Below, in pieces: positions 22,269 through 33,700 of a stretch of 64,000 bases of DNA. Source of the DNA: Raffaelea ambrosiae (lineage: Eukaryota; Ascomycota; Sordariomycetes; Ophiostomatales; Ophiostomataceae); the NCBI GenBank assembly GCA_002778195.1, contig PCDI01000001.1, positions 2,544,453-2,608,452 on the forward strand. Direction: 5' to 3'. The position numbers and the translations under genes are program-made. The notes beneath the pieces are model-generated. The model saw only the letters and a list, made by a program, of their open reading frames with translations, was not told the DNA's origin and did not search any database. Positions within the stretch are counted from its first letter, which is position 1; each line of letters opens with the position of its first letter.

Positions 22269-25200
22269 ATGGGGTTCGTGGGGGTCTTCAAGGCGCTCTA
22301 TGACTACGCCCCTCAGTCGGAGGGTGAGCTGGCCATATCCGAGGGCAACCTGCTCTATGTGCTCGACAAAGAGGGAGACGATGGCTGGTGGAAGGCCAAG
22401 AAGAAGGCCGTCGGCGAAGACGAGGAGGAGCCCGAGGGCTTGATCCCAAACAACTATGTCGAGGAGGTGAGTGGCCACGTCCCTGCCATTCCTCTCGGAG
22501 AAATCTTGGAGAGGATTGATCGGAGAGCTACCATGATAGTCTCTATGATATCAGAGCACCACAACAGATCTGCATACTGACTCCCCTTCCCTTTTCCAGG
22601 CGGAACCGACCGGCCATGCCCGTGCCCAGTACGAGTACACCCGCCAGACCGACGAGGAGCTCTCGTTTCCGGAAGATGCCAAGCTGACCATCTACGACAC
22701 GTCCGATCCCGACTGGATCCTGGCCGGCTACGAAGGCGAGTTTGGCTTCGTCCCTGCCAACTACATCGATATGGCCGACGCCGAAGACGAGGAGCAGCCC
22801 GAAGCTTCCGAGGCCCGGCCACCAGCCCTCCCGAGTCGCCAGTCCGTCGTCGCCGAGGCCAGCACGCCTAGTCCGCGTCTGCCACCGCGCAACGCGCCGG
22901 CCGAGCCAAGCAGCCCCGGCGGCTCCGCCGCCGCCACTGCGCTGGCCAACGTCCTTGCCGGCCGCCCGGCCACACAGAGCCCGGACTCGCCTGCCCTGCC
23001 AGACCGGCCCAGGTACTTGCCGGGTGAGCCGGGAGATCTGGAGAATCCACGCTCGCCGCCGTTGCCGTCCCGACCGCGCCCGACACTACAGTACGAAGAA
23101 GAAGAGCTGTCGCCGCCACTGCCCCAGCGCAGCAACAGCACAGCCTACAACAACGGAAGCAGCAGCCGACGCCGAGGTGGCAGTCGCAGCGGGCACGACG
23201 ACGACGAGCCACAGTCGCCGCACAATATGCTCAGCCCAGGCGCATTCCACTTGTACAACATTTCCGAGATGGTGTCGGTGATGGGCAAGAGGAAGAAGAT
23301 GCCGACGACGCTGGGCATCAACCTGAAGACCGGCATGATCCTGATAGCGCCGGAGAGAACGCAAGACGGCCCCTCCCAGGAGTGGTCTGCCGATAAGATG
23401 ACACACTACTCCCGCGAGGGAAAGCATGTCTTTATGGAACTGGTGCGTCCCAGCAAGAGCGTTGATTTCCATGCCGGTGCCAAGGACACGGCCGAGGAGA
23501 TTGTCGGCGCGCTGGGCGAGCTGGCGGGTGCCGTCCGTGCCGAGGGCCTGCGCGAAGTCATCCTGGCCGGCTCGGGTAAGGAGCTGAAGAAGGCCGTGGT
23601 GCTGTACGACTTTATGGCCCAGGGCGACGACGAGGTGACCGTGGCCGTTGGCGACGAGGTCATCATCCTCGACGACTCGCGCAGCGAAGAGTGGTGCCAG
23701 GTCCGCCGCGTTAAGACCGGTAAGGAGGGCGTGGTGCCCAGCAGCTACGTGGAAGTGACGGGCACCATTACGTCGTCGGTGCCGACGTCGCCGACGTCGG
23801 CTGATTCTGGCGTGCCGGCCATCTCGGTGGCCAGTGCCATTGCCGGATCCAAGAACACGGTCAAGCAGAACCGCATGGACGAGGAGCGCCTGACGCGCGA
23901 TGCCGTGCGCGCGGCCGTCAAGGACGAGTCCAGACGAGCATCCGAGGTAGGACCAGGGGTACGTTTGCCTGACCGGCGCAGCAGTCTATCCGCAAGAGAG
24001 GGCGCAAGTAGTAACGGGGTTGGGCAGCAGCATCGAAGCAAACGCGAGAACGGCCGTGCCGACGGCAGCAGCAGCTCCCGATCCAGCAAGTCTAGTAAGT
24101 TTCAAGTTTGCAAGTTTACACACTCCTACACACTCCTTGTGTGATGGATGTGTGCTCGGTGTTTTTTTTTTTTTTTTTCCCTTTTTTGTCAGTCAGTTCT
24201 CTAACAAGCTACAAGAACCCGATCCGTCCAAGGTTAGGACGTGGACCGACAGGACCAAGTCGTTCAGTGTGGAGGCCCAGTTCCTCGGCCTCAAGGACAG
24301 CAAGATCAACCTCCATAAGATGAACGGCGTCAAGATTGCGGTGCCCGTGGCCAAGATGTCCATAGAAGACCTCGAGTATGTCGAGAGCGTGACGGGCGTC
24401 TCGCTCGACGAAGACAAGCCGCTGTCGCACGTGCGCAAGCGGTCACAGCAGCAGGAGGCCCAGAATTCGTCTGGTACCAAGATGGGTGCGTCGATCGAGT
24501 CCAAGAAGCCCGAGTACGACTGGTTCCAGTTCTTCCTGTCCTGCGACGTCGCTGTGGGTCTCTGCGAGCGGTATGCGCAGGCCTTTGTCAAGGATAACAT
24601 GGACGAGAGCGTGTTGCCCGATATCGACGCCGGCGTGCTGCGCACCCTGGGCCTGCGCGAGGGCGACATTATCAAGGTAATGCGGTTCCTGGACAACAAG
24701 TACGGCCGGAGCAAGAAGAAGGGCGGCGATGAGGAGGCAGGCGAGGGCGGTCTGTTCTCGGGGCCGGGCGGCACTCTGCGCAATAACACCCGCAGAGGCC
24801 GGCCCACGCCCAGCACGCAGACGAGCGATGTAGTCGACGCCAAGGCGTTCTCACAGCAGATATCGGGCGATGGCAGCAACACCAACGGCAACGGCGCGTC
24901 CTCGCCGACGTCAGCTGCCCCCGGCTCGGCCGCGCCCGCCGCGACGTCCCGCAAGACTTCGGGAGGCTTCGACGACGATGCTTGGGACGTCAAGCCATCC
25001 AAGCAGCAGCAGGCGCCGCCGGTAGCAGCAGCAGCACAGCCAGCCCCGACGCCCGCGGCCACGGTTGCACGGTCCGCCGAGCCTACCCCGACCCCTGCAG
25101 TGGCCAAGCCGCCTCCACAGCTCACCGGATCCATGCAGGAGCTGTCTCTTCTCTCGCAGCCGCTCCCTGCAGAGAAGCTCAACCCAACTCCGACAGCTGC

Positions 25201-26252
25201 CCCTGTGCTTGTCACCCTGCCACCACAGGCCCCTCCTGTCTTGGCCGCACCTCCTCTCCAGCAGCAGCAGCAGCAGCAGCAGCAGATGCCAGGCGCCTCT
25301 CCGGCCGTGTTTGCCAGCATTGCCCAGCAGCAGACTGGAATCAACGGTGCCCAGCAGCAAGCCGCGTTTGCCCGTGCCCGGCCGATGGCCCCGCAGTACA
25401 CACAGGGCCAGGGCGGTCTTCTTCCGCCGCCGCCGCCGCCAACACGGCCGCTCTCGGCGCCGCAATCTGCCCAAACCAGCGCCTTTGGCCCGCCGCCACT
25501 GCAGCCCCAGATGACTGGCTACATCACCAGCCAGGTCACCGGACAAGTTGCGCCTCCAGGCCAGAGCCTGAACGACATCAACCAGCAGCGGTTACTGCAA
25601 CAGCAGCAGCAGCAGCAGCAGCAGTTTGCCCAGCAGATGCAGGCCAACTCGATGATGGCGCAGCCAACAGGCATGATGCCCATGATGACGGGCATGCCAA
25701 TGCAGCAGCAGCAGCCACAGCCACAGCCAACCGGGTTCGGGATGCCTGGCCAGTTTGGACAGCCCGGCATGATGAACGGGCCAAACCAGTTCACGGGGAT
25801 GCAGATGCAGCCGACGGGCTTTGGGGCGCCGTTCAACCAGGGACAGCAGTTTGCCACCACTGGCCCGGGAGGAATGAACTCGATTCTGCCGCCGGCTCTC
25901 GAGCCCCAGCGGACAGCCATGCCTATGCAGGCACAAGCCCTCCAGCCACAGCCAACCGGTCCCTTCACCCAGGGATTCGGAAACCACGGAATGCCTCCGG
26001 CGCCGCCCCCGGTGCCTCCACAGCCGCCAGCCCTGGTGGCGCAGAAGACTGGGCCGGCACCTCCTGTACGGTTTGGTGTCAGCGACGACAAGAAGAAGCT
26101 CATGCCGCAAGCAACGGGCCGACGTGCCAATTTATCGGCTGCGAGTAAGTTGAACCCCCTTGAAAAGTCTAGTGCACTTGTGGTCAGACCTTGCTAACTA
26201 GGCTTTTTTCTTTCTTTTTCTTACAGCCCCGGAGAATCCCTTTGGCTTCTAA
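22269..26252 (+). CDS. SLA1: actin cytoskeleton-regulatory / endocytic adaptor Sla1
   Basis: Scaffold of cortical actin patches; links cargo and clathrin to Las17/Pan1-driven actin assembly. Four exons: 22269-22466, 22600-24094, 24216-26144 and 26227-26252; 1215 aa. Domains: SH3-1 at about 1-66 (ALYDYAPQSEGELA, exactly exon 1), SH3-2 at about 70-125 (ARAQYEYTRQTDEELSF), a proline-rich linker, SH3-3 at about 394-453 (AVVLYDFMAQGDDEV), SHD1 at about 568-625 (RTWTDRTKSF to EDLEYVE; binds NPFxD sorting signals), SHD2 SAM-like at about 665-728 (YDWFQFFLSCDVAV), then a Gln/Pro/Met-rich tail with TG repeats such as QPTGMMP and poly-Q tracts. Intron 2 was placed at 24095-24215 because only that acceptor restores KPDPSKVRTWTDR; CTAAC lies just upstream. 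The last exon codes only for TPENPFGF, an NPF motif. Confidence 0.96.
25261..25284 (+). repeat. CAG tract encoding poly-Gln in Sla1
   Basis: Eight CAG codons in a row; a second tract lies at 25603-25623. Both are in frame as Gln. Confidence 0.85.
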
Positions 26253-27478
26253 GACAAGTACAGCGAGAAATCTTGTGTGTCTGTACTTTCATGGCACGGA
26301 CGCGCATCCCAGACCTGTTCAAAGTGTGGGCGTTATGGACAGTCCGCGAACGTGGCTCTTGGGAGGAGGGAGGGTGGGTGTGTTGAGAATGAGCTACAGA
26401 AGCTGGTTCGCAGGCGCGTTCCACCTTCTACTTCCTTGTTTGACCTCCCCTTTCTATTGTCACTATATCTTCCTTACATTTATTCTTTCTTGTCCATACT
26501 TGTGTTTTTTTTTTCTCTTTGAGTAGCGCAGCAACATAGCAATCGAGCAGATCAAAGAGGGCAGGGGGGGGGTGAGAAGAAGCCACGCTTGCCAACAGAA
26601 GTGGTAGCCTACGAAAGAGAAGGGGAGAGGGGAAGAGAGAGAGAGAGAGAGAGAGAAAACAATCCGCATCTTAGGAGAAGGGGACAGAGGGGCGGCTGAG
26701 CGTTGTCATTCCTGCCGTGCCTTTGCTCGCTTGTGTGTTTGTTTCCCCCTGGTTGTGCCGAATTTTGTTCTTTTGCTTTGGTCTTTGTATCATTCGTTTT
26801 TTTTTTCTTTTTTGCTTCATTTTATTTCGCTTGGACAATAGAGCATCACCGTATATATAATAACAGACTTTCACCTTTTGTTTTGTGGGTGGTGTCTGCC
26901 GTGTTCTGGAAGAGGCGCTGCATGTATCTTACCTATGTATCTTACTATCTTATCTTACTGGCATTGAAGAGCAAGCATCAAGCAAGAAAGATACAGGACG
27001 ACACGAAGGCGAGGCAAAATAAGGGCAACCTGAAGTAAACAAAATAATTCTCTAGCCAGTGTCGATCGATCCCTGCGCAACCCAAGAACGCAAAAAAGTG
27101 AAACAATACATTCCCATAAGAGACATAGTTACCAAAAAAGAAACTTCCCCAAGCCTTAATCTCCTGGATCCGGCGCTGGTATAAAGTCAACGCGCCCCGT
27201 AGCCAAATGTGCAGTAGTTATTTTGTCCACCCCGTCTTTCCTCGCTTTTCTCTTCTTCGCAGCTGCTCCTGTCTCTCCCACATGGACCATGGGGGGGGGG
27301 GGTTCCACGTCTTCTACATCTCCACACTGTTATGTGTACTGCCAATGAAAGAGATCTTTGCATTCCAGTCTACCCTACTTTTTTTTTCTCTTCATCTTCC
27401 GCGTTCCCTTTCTTTCCAATCCGTGATTCCTTCCATATAATCCAAACATACCAAGAACTCGCACGGTCCTTCTTCTGG
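26253..27478. other. intergenic: convergent 3' ends of SLA1 and the TLC gene
   Basis: Two 3' UTR-like regions, T-rich on the plus strand. A (GA)n microsatellite lies at 26635-26656 and a G-run at 27291-27302. No gene supported. Confidence 0.55.
26635..26656 (+). repeat. (GA)n microsatellite
   Basis: About ten AG units in the 3' flank of SLA1. Confidence 0.8.
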
Positions 27479-28752
27479 TCATTGGATCTCGGTCAGATCA
27501 TCCTCCACTTCGGTCAACAGCTCCTTGACGGAGCGATGCCGCACCTCGTCCGCCGCGCCGTCCGCCGCTGAAGAGCCAGTAACGACTGTGGGGCCCACGG
27601 GCGACTTGTCGTCAATGGCGGCCACGGCCACGGCGACCTTGTCCTTGACAATGGCCGGCGTGCCTTCCGGCACGGGCGTGAAGCGCTTGCGCACGGCCGA
27701 GATCATCTTGAAGAACCAAAACACGTTGAGTGTGTTGAGGGTGATGTTGCTGGCAGTGTAGGTGACAAAGAGCCACATCGGGATGGGGCCGGCGTCGGCA
27801 TTGAAGGCCATCACGGTGGTGGCGTCGCCGTTGGGCAGCAGGACCGGCGCGGACGCGGACGAGGCGGGGAGCGACGCAGTGGCGTTGAGGTAGGCAGCCG
27901 GGCCCTGGTGCAGGCTGTTCCACATGTCGCTATAGACCCAGATGGACTGGTAGTTGCCGTAGACGAGGCGGCAGCCGAAGAAGGTGGAGATGAGGACGAT
28001 GCCGTTGTAGAGCTGGGCCTTGGAGCCGGTCATGTTGAGCTTGTCAAAGAACCAGTGGAAGTTGAGGAACGGGGTGGACAGCTCGTAGAGGATAAAGTTG
28101 GGGGCGTAGTAGTTGAGGAAGGGTCTCTGGGTAGGGGAGTTTGTCAGCACAAAAAGATGGAATTGTTCGAGGGAGCATCCGGGGAGCATCCGGGGAGCCG
28201 CGCCCAACGGCGCCCAACGGCGTTCAACTGCGTCCAACAACTGCGTCCAAGAGGGTCTTGACTCACATAACCAAAAGAGTACACAGTCAGGGCGGACAAG
28301 GCATGGGCCAGCAGGCCCAGGCCAAAGACGTCGAGGTAGGAGACGGTGAGGAGCAGATCCCACAAGAAGTAGCCGGCCGCCATGGACTGGACCATGGCGC
28401 AGGTTGGGGTGTAGCCGTAGATGCGCTCCTCCCAGCTGGCGTTCATGGCATCGCGCTCCTTGTCGGTGAAGATGCACCAGAGGGCGAGGATGTTGATGAG
28501 CACGCTCTGGACGAGCGAGACGACATGGGAGTCCCAGCTGGCGCGCTTGCCGCGCGACAGAGGCTTGTAGATGCCGGGCACGAAGGCGTTGGAGAGGACG
28601 GGCGACACGACCAGCTGCACAAAGGTGTAGAGCAGGGCGCCGGCCAGGACTTCGTGGATGTGGAAGGGCAGGCTGATGAGGCCGAGGCGGTCGGCGAGCG
28701 GCTTGACGGCGTCGGTGAGTGCCGGGATGGCCGGGACGGGGAAGCCGCCCAT
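27479..28752 (-). CDS. TLC-domain (TRAM/LAG1/CLN8) multi-span membrane protein
   Basis: Two exons on the minus strand: 28752-28267 and 28126-27479, GTGAGT donor and CCCAG acceptor; 377 aa. The chain starts MGGFPVPAIPALTDAVK and has about seven hydrophobic segments. The TLC-like core includes SWDSHVVSLVQSVLINILAL, YGYTPTCAMVQSMAAGYFLWD and, after the splice, PNFILYELSTPFLNFHWFFD, with FGCRLVYGNYQSIWVY following. This order (W-D-SH, G-Y-x-x-W-D, ELSTPFLN-H) is that of the TMEM56/TLCD4-like fungal group, predicted to be in the ER and linked to lipid handling; true ceramide synthases carry a Lag1 HH motif that I do not see. The C-terminal tail is soluble and acidic (LLTEVEDDLTEIQ). The 140-nt intron is made largely of short tandem repeats. 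Confidence 0.88.
28160..28252 (+). repeat. short tandem duplications inside the TLC gene intron
   Basis: Within the intron (28127-28266) there are consecutive copies of GGGGAGCATCC, then CGCCCAACGG, then CAACTGCGTC, each about two to three times. They do not touch the splice sites. Confidence 0.75.
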
Positions 28753-30086
28753 GGTGGCAGAGAGAGAGTGTGAAAGAGAGAGAGACTGGTTGGCCGAGGG
28801 TGTGCCGCAGATGCGAGAGATGGCAAGAGATGACAGAGGTGTCAGAGATGTGGAGATATAGTCAAAAATGTCTTATATATATTGTCGATTTCGGTCGACT
28901 GGCAACGAGCGAGAACAGCATTAGCCAAGCGTCCACAAATACTTATACGCGGGCTGACAGCTCCAGCCGGGGGCCACTGCCTGCCGTGGTGGTCACTGGG
29001 CCGGGTCTGGCTCGGACAGGCAGCACGCAGCGTCGCATCCAAGGCTGTCAGCCAGGCAGGGGACGAAAGGCAGAACAGACTCACAAGTGACTTGGACCAG
29101 GAACAGAAGAAACAGTCCAGGCAACAGCAGGTGCTGGAGGTGCACGAGGAGGAGAGCGGGAGGGGGGTGGAGGGGAGGGGGGGGGGCGGCACGGGAACGG
29201 CGAAGCTGCGTGTTATAAAGAAGACGGGAAGGAGGAGGGAGACAAAAGAGAAGGGGGAGAAAAAGGAAAAGAAAGAGAAGAAAGAGACGAAAAGAAAGAT
29301 GGAAAAGGTGACGAGACGGCTGGGCGCATGGCAGATGGAAAGGGGGGCCCAATAGCAGCAGAAAAGAGAAGGGAGGGAAAGAAAAGAAGGAAAGCACAAG
29401 ACGACGATGCAGGGACGCAGCCGAGGCGAAAAGAAGCAGGAAGGGGGGGGGGGCTGCAGGGAATAGGAGCAGGATGGCCGGTCGAGGAGCGGTTTGTGAT
29501 TTGTCTTGGGCGGGCCGAAGTTGAGAAGCGCACGTCTTTTGCCCATTGCGGACGGGGCAGCCGCCGACCGTGGTGGGGCCTGGGCCAGTTTGTTGGGGAA
29601 GCTACCGTGTGGGCGATAAGATAAGGGCCGCAGGGGAGCGGTGGCGGTGGAGAAGCAGCACGCTACAACTGTAGTTACAGCGGAGCACAGGCACAGGACA
29701 TGGTGTCTTGCAGGCGCCATACAGGCCTAAACAGGTGCCCCTGGAGCTCCCAACACGCTAGAGAACATACTAGTAGTAGTGAAGTGACTACTCTGTACTC
29801 GTCGTAGCTTGGGTGGGCTGCCAGCGGTAGCTCTGGTGCCGAGACCGAGGAACCGGCTCCCTGTGGCTGGCGGTGTGGCGCCCCAAGCACCTGTGACGGC
29901 AGGTGCAGCCCACCACCACCACCTGCCCCTGCCGTGTTTGCACATGACAGCGCCCGGTCAGTGGGATGGTGGCAGTCGTGACATCCCACGATACCCACGA
30001 TACCCACGATACCCTCACGCGGCCACAGCACGCGGCGCGCACCCCACCATCGACACCCGGTCTTGCAGGCTCCCAGCGGCCACACC
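28753..30086. other. intergenic: divergent promoters of the TLC gene and COG8
   Basis: Purine-rich on the plus strand from 29110 to 29460 (the minus strand reads as a CT-rich leader of the TLC gene). A three-copy CGATACCCA repeat at 29989-30013 lies shortly upstream of COG8. No gene supported; minus-strand ORFs here are Phe/Ser/Pro-rich artefacts of the CT tract. Confidence 0.55.
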
Positions 30087-31655
30087 ATGGCAGATCTTCT
30101 CTACGACCTGCTGGCCTCGTCGCCGTCGTCCACGCTGCCCCCGGGCCCCCCTGATGCCGACTCGCTGGCCTATCTGGCCAGTCTGGCCGAGAAGCCGCTC
30201 GTGACGCTGCACTCGGCCGAGCCACTAGCGCTGGCCCAGTCGTCCCAGTCGCTGCTGCTGTCCCTGCAGGGCCTGGCCAAGAAGTCGTACCAGCCCGTGC
30301 TCGAGTCGGCACGCCGCCACGCGGCCCTGCGCACGGCGCTGCCCGATCTGGCCGCCAGCACGGCCGAGCTCAAGGCCGCCATCCCCAGCCTCGACGACGA
30401 GGTCGTGCGCTTCTCGAGCACCTACCGTCCTGGCAGGGTCACGGCGACGTCGCTGCCCCTGGCTTCTTCTTCCTCCTCCGCCCGAAAACCGACCAGCTCA
30501 GCTGCTGCCACCGCCGCCGCCTCCTCCGCGGCCGCCGTCCTCGCCCGCCGTCGCCAGGCTCTGCTGCTGTCGCGCAACGTCGAGCGCCTCGTCGACGTGC
30601 TCGAACTGCCTCCCCTCCTCTCCTCGGCCGTCAGCACGACGCCCGTCAACTACTCGTCCGCCCTCGACCTCAACGGCCACATCCGCCGGCTGCACGCGCT
30701 CTACCCGGACTCGCCGCTGGTCCAGTCCGTCGCCGCCGAGGCCACCGACTCCATGCGCGCCACGGCCGCCAGCCTGGTGCTGTCGCTCAAAGCCCCCGGG
30801 CTCAAGCTGGCCGCGTCGCTGCGGACCATAAGCTGGCTGCGCCGCGTGCTGCCCGACCTGGAAGCGGCCGCCGCAGGGGTCGGCGCAAGAGGAGGAGCAG
30901 GAGGAGGAGGCGGCGGCGGCGGTGCCGTCCCCCACCATCCTCCACACGAGGTGGCCGAGCAGGAGCGCGCCCTGGGTGCTCTCTTCCTCGTCTGCCGCCT
31001 GGCCACGCTGGCCACCATGCTGGACGCGCTGGCGCCGCTGCGCGACCTGGCCGACCAGGAGCGCGCGCGCCAAAAGACCATCGGCGCCGGCAGCTCGTGG
31101 TCGGGCGGCCAGCAGACCGAGCGCTACCTCAAGCGCTACATTGAGATATTCCGCGAGCAGAGCTTTGCCATTGTCTCCATGTTCCGCAGCATCTTCCCCG
31201 CCGACGGGCCCGGCACGACAGCCACGGCCACGGCCACGGCGACTGCAACGACAACGGCAACTACCCAGACAGCGAGCAAAGCATCTGCCTCGACAGCGGC
31301 CCCATCATGCGCACATTCTTCCGCGCCCGACCCCCTGGAGCCGCTGCCCGACGCCCTGGCCACGTTCCCGCTGCACCTCGTCGACATGCTGCTCGACACG
31401 CTGCGCCAGTACCTGCCCACCGTGCGCGACCAGGCGTCCCGCGACAGCCTGCTGACCCAGGTGCTGTACTGCGCCGGCAGCCTGGGCCGTCTGGGCGGCG
31501 ACTTTGGCCTGTTCCTGGCGACGCTGGACGTGGGCAGCGATGCCGAGGACGAATGGGTCGAGGTTGTGCGGCGGCACCGCCAGCTGGCCGGCCGGCTGGA
31601 GTCGATTGTGGGCGATCCCCGGGAGAGAAAAGAGCGGGCTACGGCCAAGGCATAG
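30087..31655 (+). CDS. COG8: conserved oligomeric Golgi complex subunit 8
   Basis: Cog8 (Dor1 family) is a subunit of lobe B of the COG tether, which captures retrograde vesicles at the Golgi. Single exon, 522 aa. ATG 30087 (MADLLYDLLASS, good CACCATGG context) is used; upstream in-frame codons have no ATG. Recognisable blocks: YLASLAEKPLVTLHSAEPLA, then LAKKSYQPVLES, LLSRNVERLVDVLELPPLL, YSSALDLNGHIRRLHALYPD, SLRTISWLRRVLPDL, and QQTERYLKRYIEIFREQSFA. The chain is mostly helical. Two low-complexity inserts interrupt it: a Gly-rich loop (around 30880-30920) and a Thr/Ala repeat (TATATATATTTATT, around 31215-31265). The annotation rests on the Dor1-like helical pattern and YxKRYIEIFREQSF motif. 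Confidence 0.9.
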   Translation: MADLLYDLLASSPSSTLPPGPPDADSLAYLASLAEKPLVTLHSAEPLALAQSSQSLLLSLQGLAKKSYQPVLESARRHAALRTALPDLAASTAELKAAIPSLDDEVVRFSSTYRPGRVTATSLPLASSSSSARKPTSSAAATAAASSAAAVLARRRQALLLSRNVERLVDVLELPPLLSSAVSTTPVNYSSALDLNGHIRRLHALYPDSPLVQSVAAEATDSMRATAASLVLSLKAPGLKLAASLRTISWLRRVLPDLEAAAAGVGARGGAGGGGGGGGAVPHHPPHEVAEQERALGALFLVCRLATLATMLDALAPLRDLADQERARQKTIGAGSSWSGGQQTERYLKRYIEIFREQSFAIVSMFRSIFPADGPGTTATATATATATTTATTQTASKASASTAAPSCAHSSAPDPLEPLPDALATFPLHLVDMLLDTLRQYLPTVRDQASRDSLLTQVLYCAGSLGRLGGDFGLFLATLDVGSDAEDEWVEVVRRHRQLAGRLESIVGDPRERKERATAKA

Positions 31656-32548
31656 ACAGGGAGGTCGTGTGTATAGGCTTGGGCAGCAGCGGACGAAGGC
31701 CACGCGAAATAGAAAGAAACCGCAGAGGAGAGTGGCTTGTGGCCAGGGCACGGCGGCCACGGGAGGATCCCGGTCTACGAACGACCACCCCCAAAGGGCA
31801 GCCCTTTGATGATCCGTTTGTTCCGCTCATGGCGCACGACAACGCACAGGAAAACACGTCGTCTTCACTGACGTCTTCGCTATGCACACACGCCCATCGC
31901 ACAAGCCGGGACGAGCCGGAAAGGACGGGCTTGCAGCAGCGGATGGACAGCGGGCTCTGCTTAATAACACTGTAGCGTGATTAGCGGTCGAGTTTTTAGA
32001 GTTTCCGGGCTTAAGAGCCGCCCCAAGGCCCCCCCATAGTAGCGGCTGGGCCAAAGAGAAGCGCCCATGCGAGAAGAATAAAATAAAATCGATCCAGCGA
32101 AAAAGTCGGGTCACCTGAGTAAGAAAGAAACGCGCATAAGAAAAGACATCCGTCGCGCGTCGACCGCCATGGCTCTGCCTCGTCGCTAGCACGGCGCCTC
32201 TGGGAACGCCGCTCTCCCTTGACTCCCCCGCAAAACCGTGTCGTCTTTGGCTCCTTCGGGCACGTCTTCGTTTGGCCATTCCTATTCCTCTGCCTCGTCC
32301 CTGCTGTGGCCATTGGCCTGGTCTCGTCTTCGCTGGCCTTGCCTGAACAACCTCTCTTTTCCGTGTAATGGTCGATCATGGCCCGCTAGTCTCCTCCGCC
32401 CCCCCCCCCCCCTCATAGACATAGACAAGCTTCACAGCTGGGGCTCGTTTGCGCTTCGTTCCATCTCGGTGGCCCCGCCTCTCTTGTCCCATTTCCACGC
32501 CGCCTTTCCCGGCCATTGGGCGCCTCGAGCTGCCTTGTACGGGCCGCC
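31656..32548. other. intergenic: COG8 3' flank and HEM25 promoter
   Basis: No gene supported. A C-run lies at 32400-32412. Short ORFs only. Confidence 0.55.
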
Positions 32549-33700
32549 ATGGCTGAGGCCTCGCGCAAGCCATCCGGTCCCCGGACCAGTAGGTGTGCGT
32601 TCCCGCATTGTTTCTCCCCGGATGGACGCTGACCCCTCCCGCTAGCCTTCCACCTCCTTGCGGGCCTAGGCTCGGGCGTGCTCTCGGCCGTGCTGCTGCA
32701 GCCCATCGACCTGCTCAAGACCCGCGTCCAGCAGGCCGGCCACCACAGCCTGCGCCGCGTCCTGGCCGACCTCCGGGCCGCCTCGCAGTCCACCGCCGTC
32801 GCGGCTGCTGCTGACGGAGCAGTCCCGTCGACAGCCGCCGCCGCTGCCGCCGCCGCCCGCAACGGCAGCAGGAGCACCTTTGTGGCCAGCCTGTACCGCG
32901 GAACCGTGCCCTCGGCCCTGCGCACCGGCTTCGGCTCGGCCATCTACTTCTCCCTCCTCAACCTGCTGCGCTCCCATGCCGCGCGCGTGCCCATACTCGC
33001 GGCCACGACAGAAACGACAGCCGGCGCCGGCTCCGCCACCAGCAGCGGCCTGATCCGCCTGTCCAACACGGGCAACATGCTGGCCGGCGCCGTCGCCCGC
33101 GCGTCCGCCGGCTTTGTGCTGATGCCCCTGACCATCATCAAGGTGCGCTACGAGTCGAGCCTGTATGCGTACCGCTCGCTGGGCGAGGCGGCGCGCGACA
33201 TTGTCCGCAGCGAGGGTCTGCGCGGCTTCTTCTCGGGCTTTGGCGCCACCGCCATCCGGGACGCGCCGTATGCCGGCATGTACGTGTTGCTGTACGAGCA
33301 GGTCAAGAAGCGGCTGAATGCTCTGTCGTCGTCGTCGTCGTCACCGTCGCCGTCGGACAGCGCCTCGGATTCCCAGCAGCGCATGGGCGTCTCGCGAGCG
33401 GCCTCCATCAACTTCTCCTCCGGCGTCATTGCCGCCGCCACCTGCTCGGCCGTGTCCAACCCCTTTGACGCCGTCAAGACGCGCATCCAGCTGCAGCCCG
33501 CGCGCTACCCCAACATGCTGATGGCTGTGCGGCGCATGCTGGCCGAGGAGGGCGTGCGGTCCATGTGGGACGGGCTGGCCCTGCGCATGAGCCGCAAGGC
33601 CATGAGCTCGGCGCTGGCCTGGACCGTCTACGAGGAGCTGATCCGACGCGCCGAGATCCGGTGGACGCCCACCGGCGACGACGAGAAAAGTGTATTGTAA
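32549..33700 (+). CDS. HEM25: mitochondrial glycine carrier Hem25/SLC25A38
   Basis: Inner-membrane carrier that imports glycine for 5-aminolevulinate synthesis, the first step of haem synthesis. Two exons, 32549-32588 and 32646-33700, with a 57-nt intron (GTAGGT donor); 364 aa. The GCCGCCATGG start context is ideal. The three carrier repeats show the signatures PIDLLKTRVQQ, PLTIIKVRYES and PFDAVKTRIQL. FHLLAGLGSGVLSAVLLQP at the start and FFSGFGATAIRDAPYAGMYV in the second repeat are typical of the SLC25A38 branch. It is longer than yeast Hem25 because of an Ala/Ser-rich loop in repeat 1 and a poly-Ser tract (TCG repeat at 33325-33350) before repeat 3. Another amino-acid carrier is less likely. 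Confidence 0.92.

Noticed and set aside
24193..25401. 402-codon minus-strand ORF
   Set aside because: Antisense to SLA1, composition explained by the CAG/GCC bias of the real gene.
12719..26252. Secondary-metabolite or other functional gene cluster
   Set aside because: No backbone enzymes, P450s or cluster regulators; the genes are unrelated housekeeping functions.
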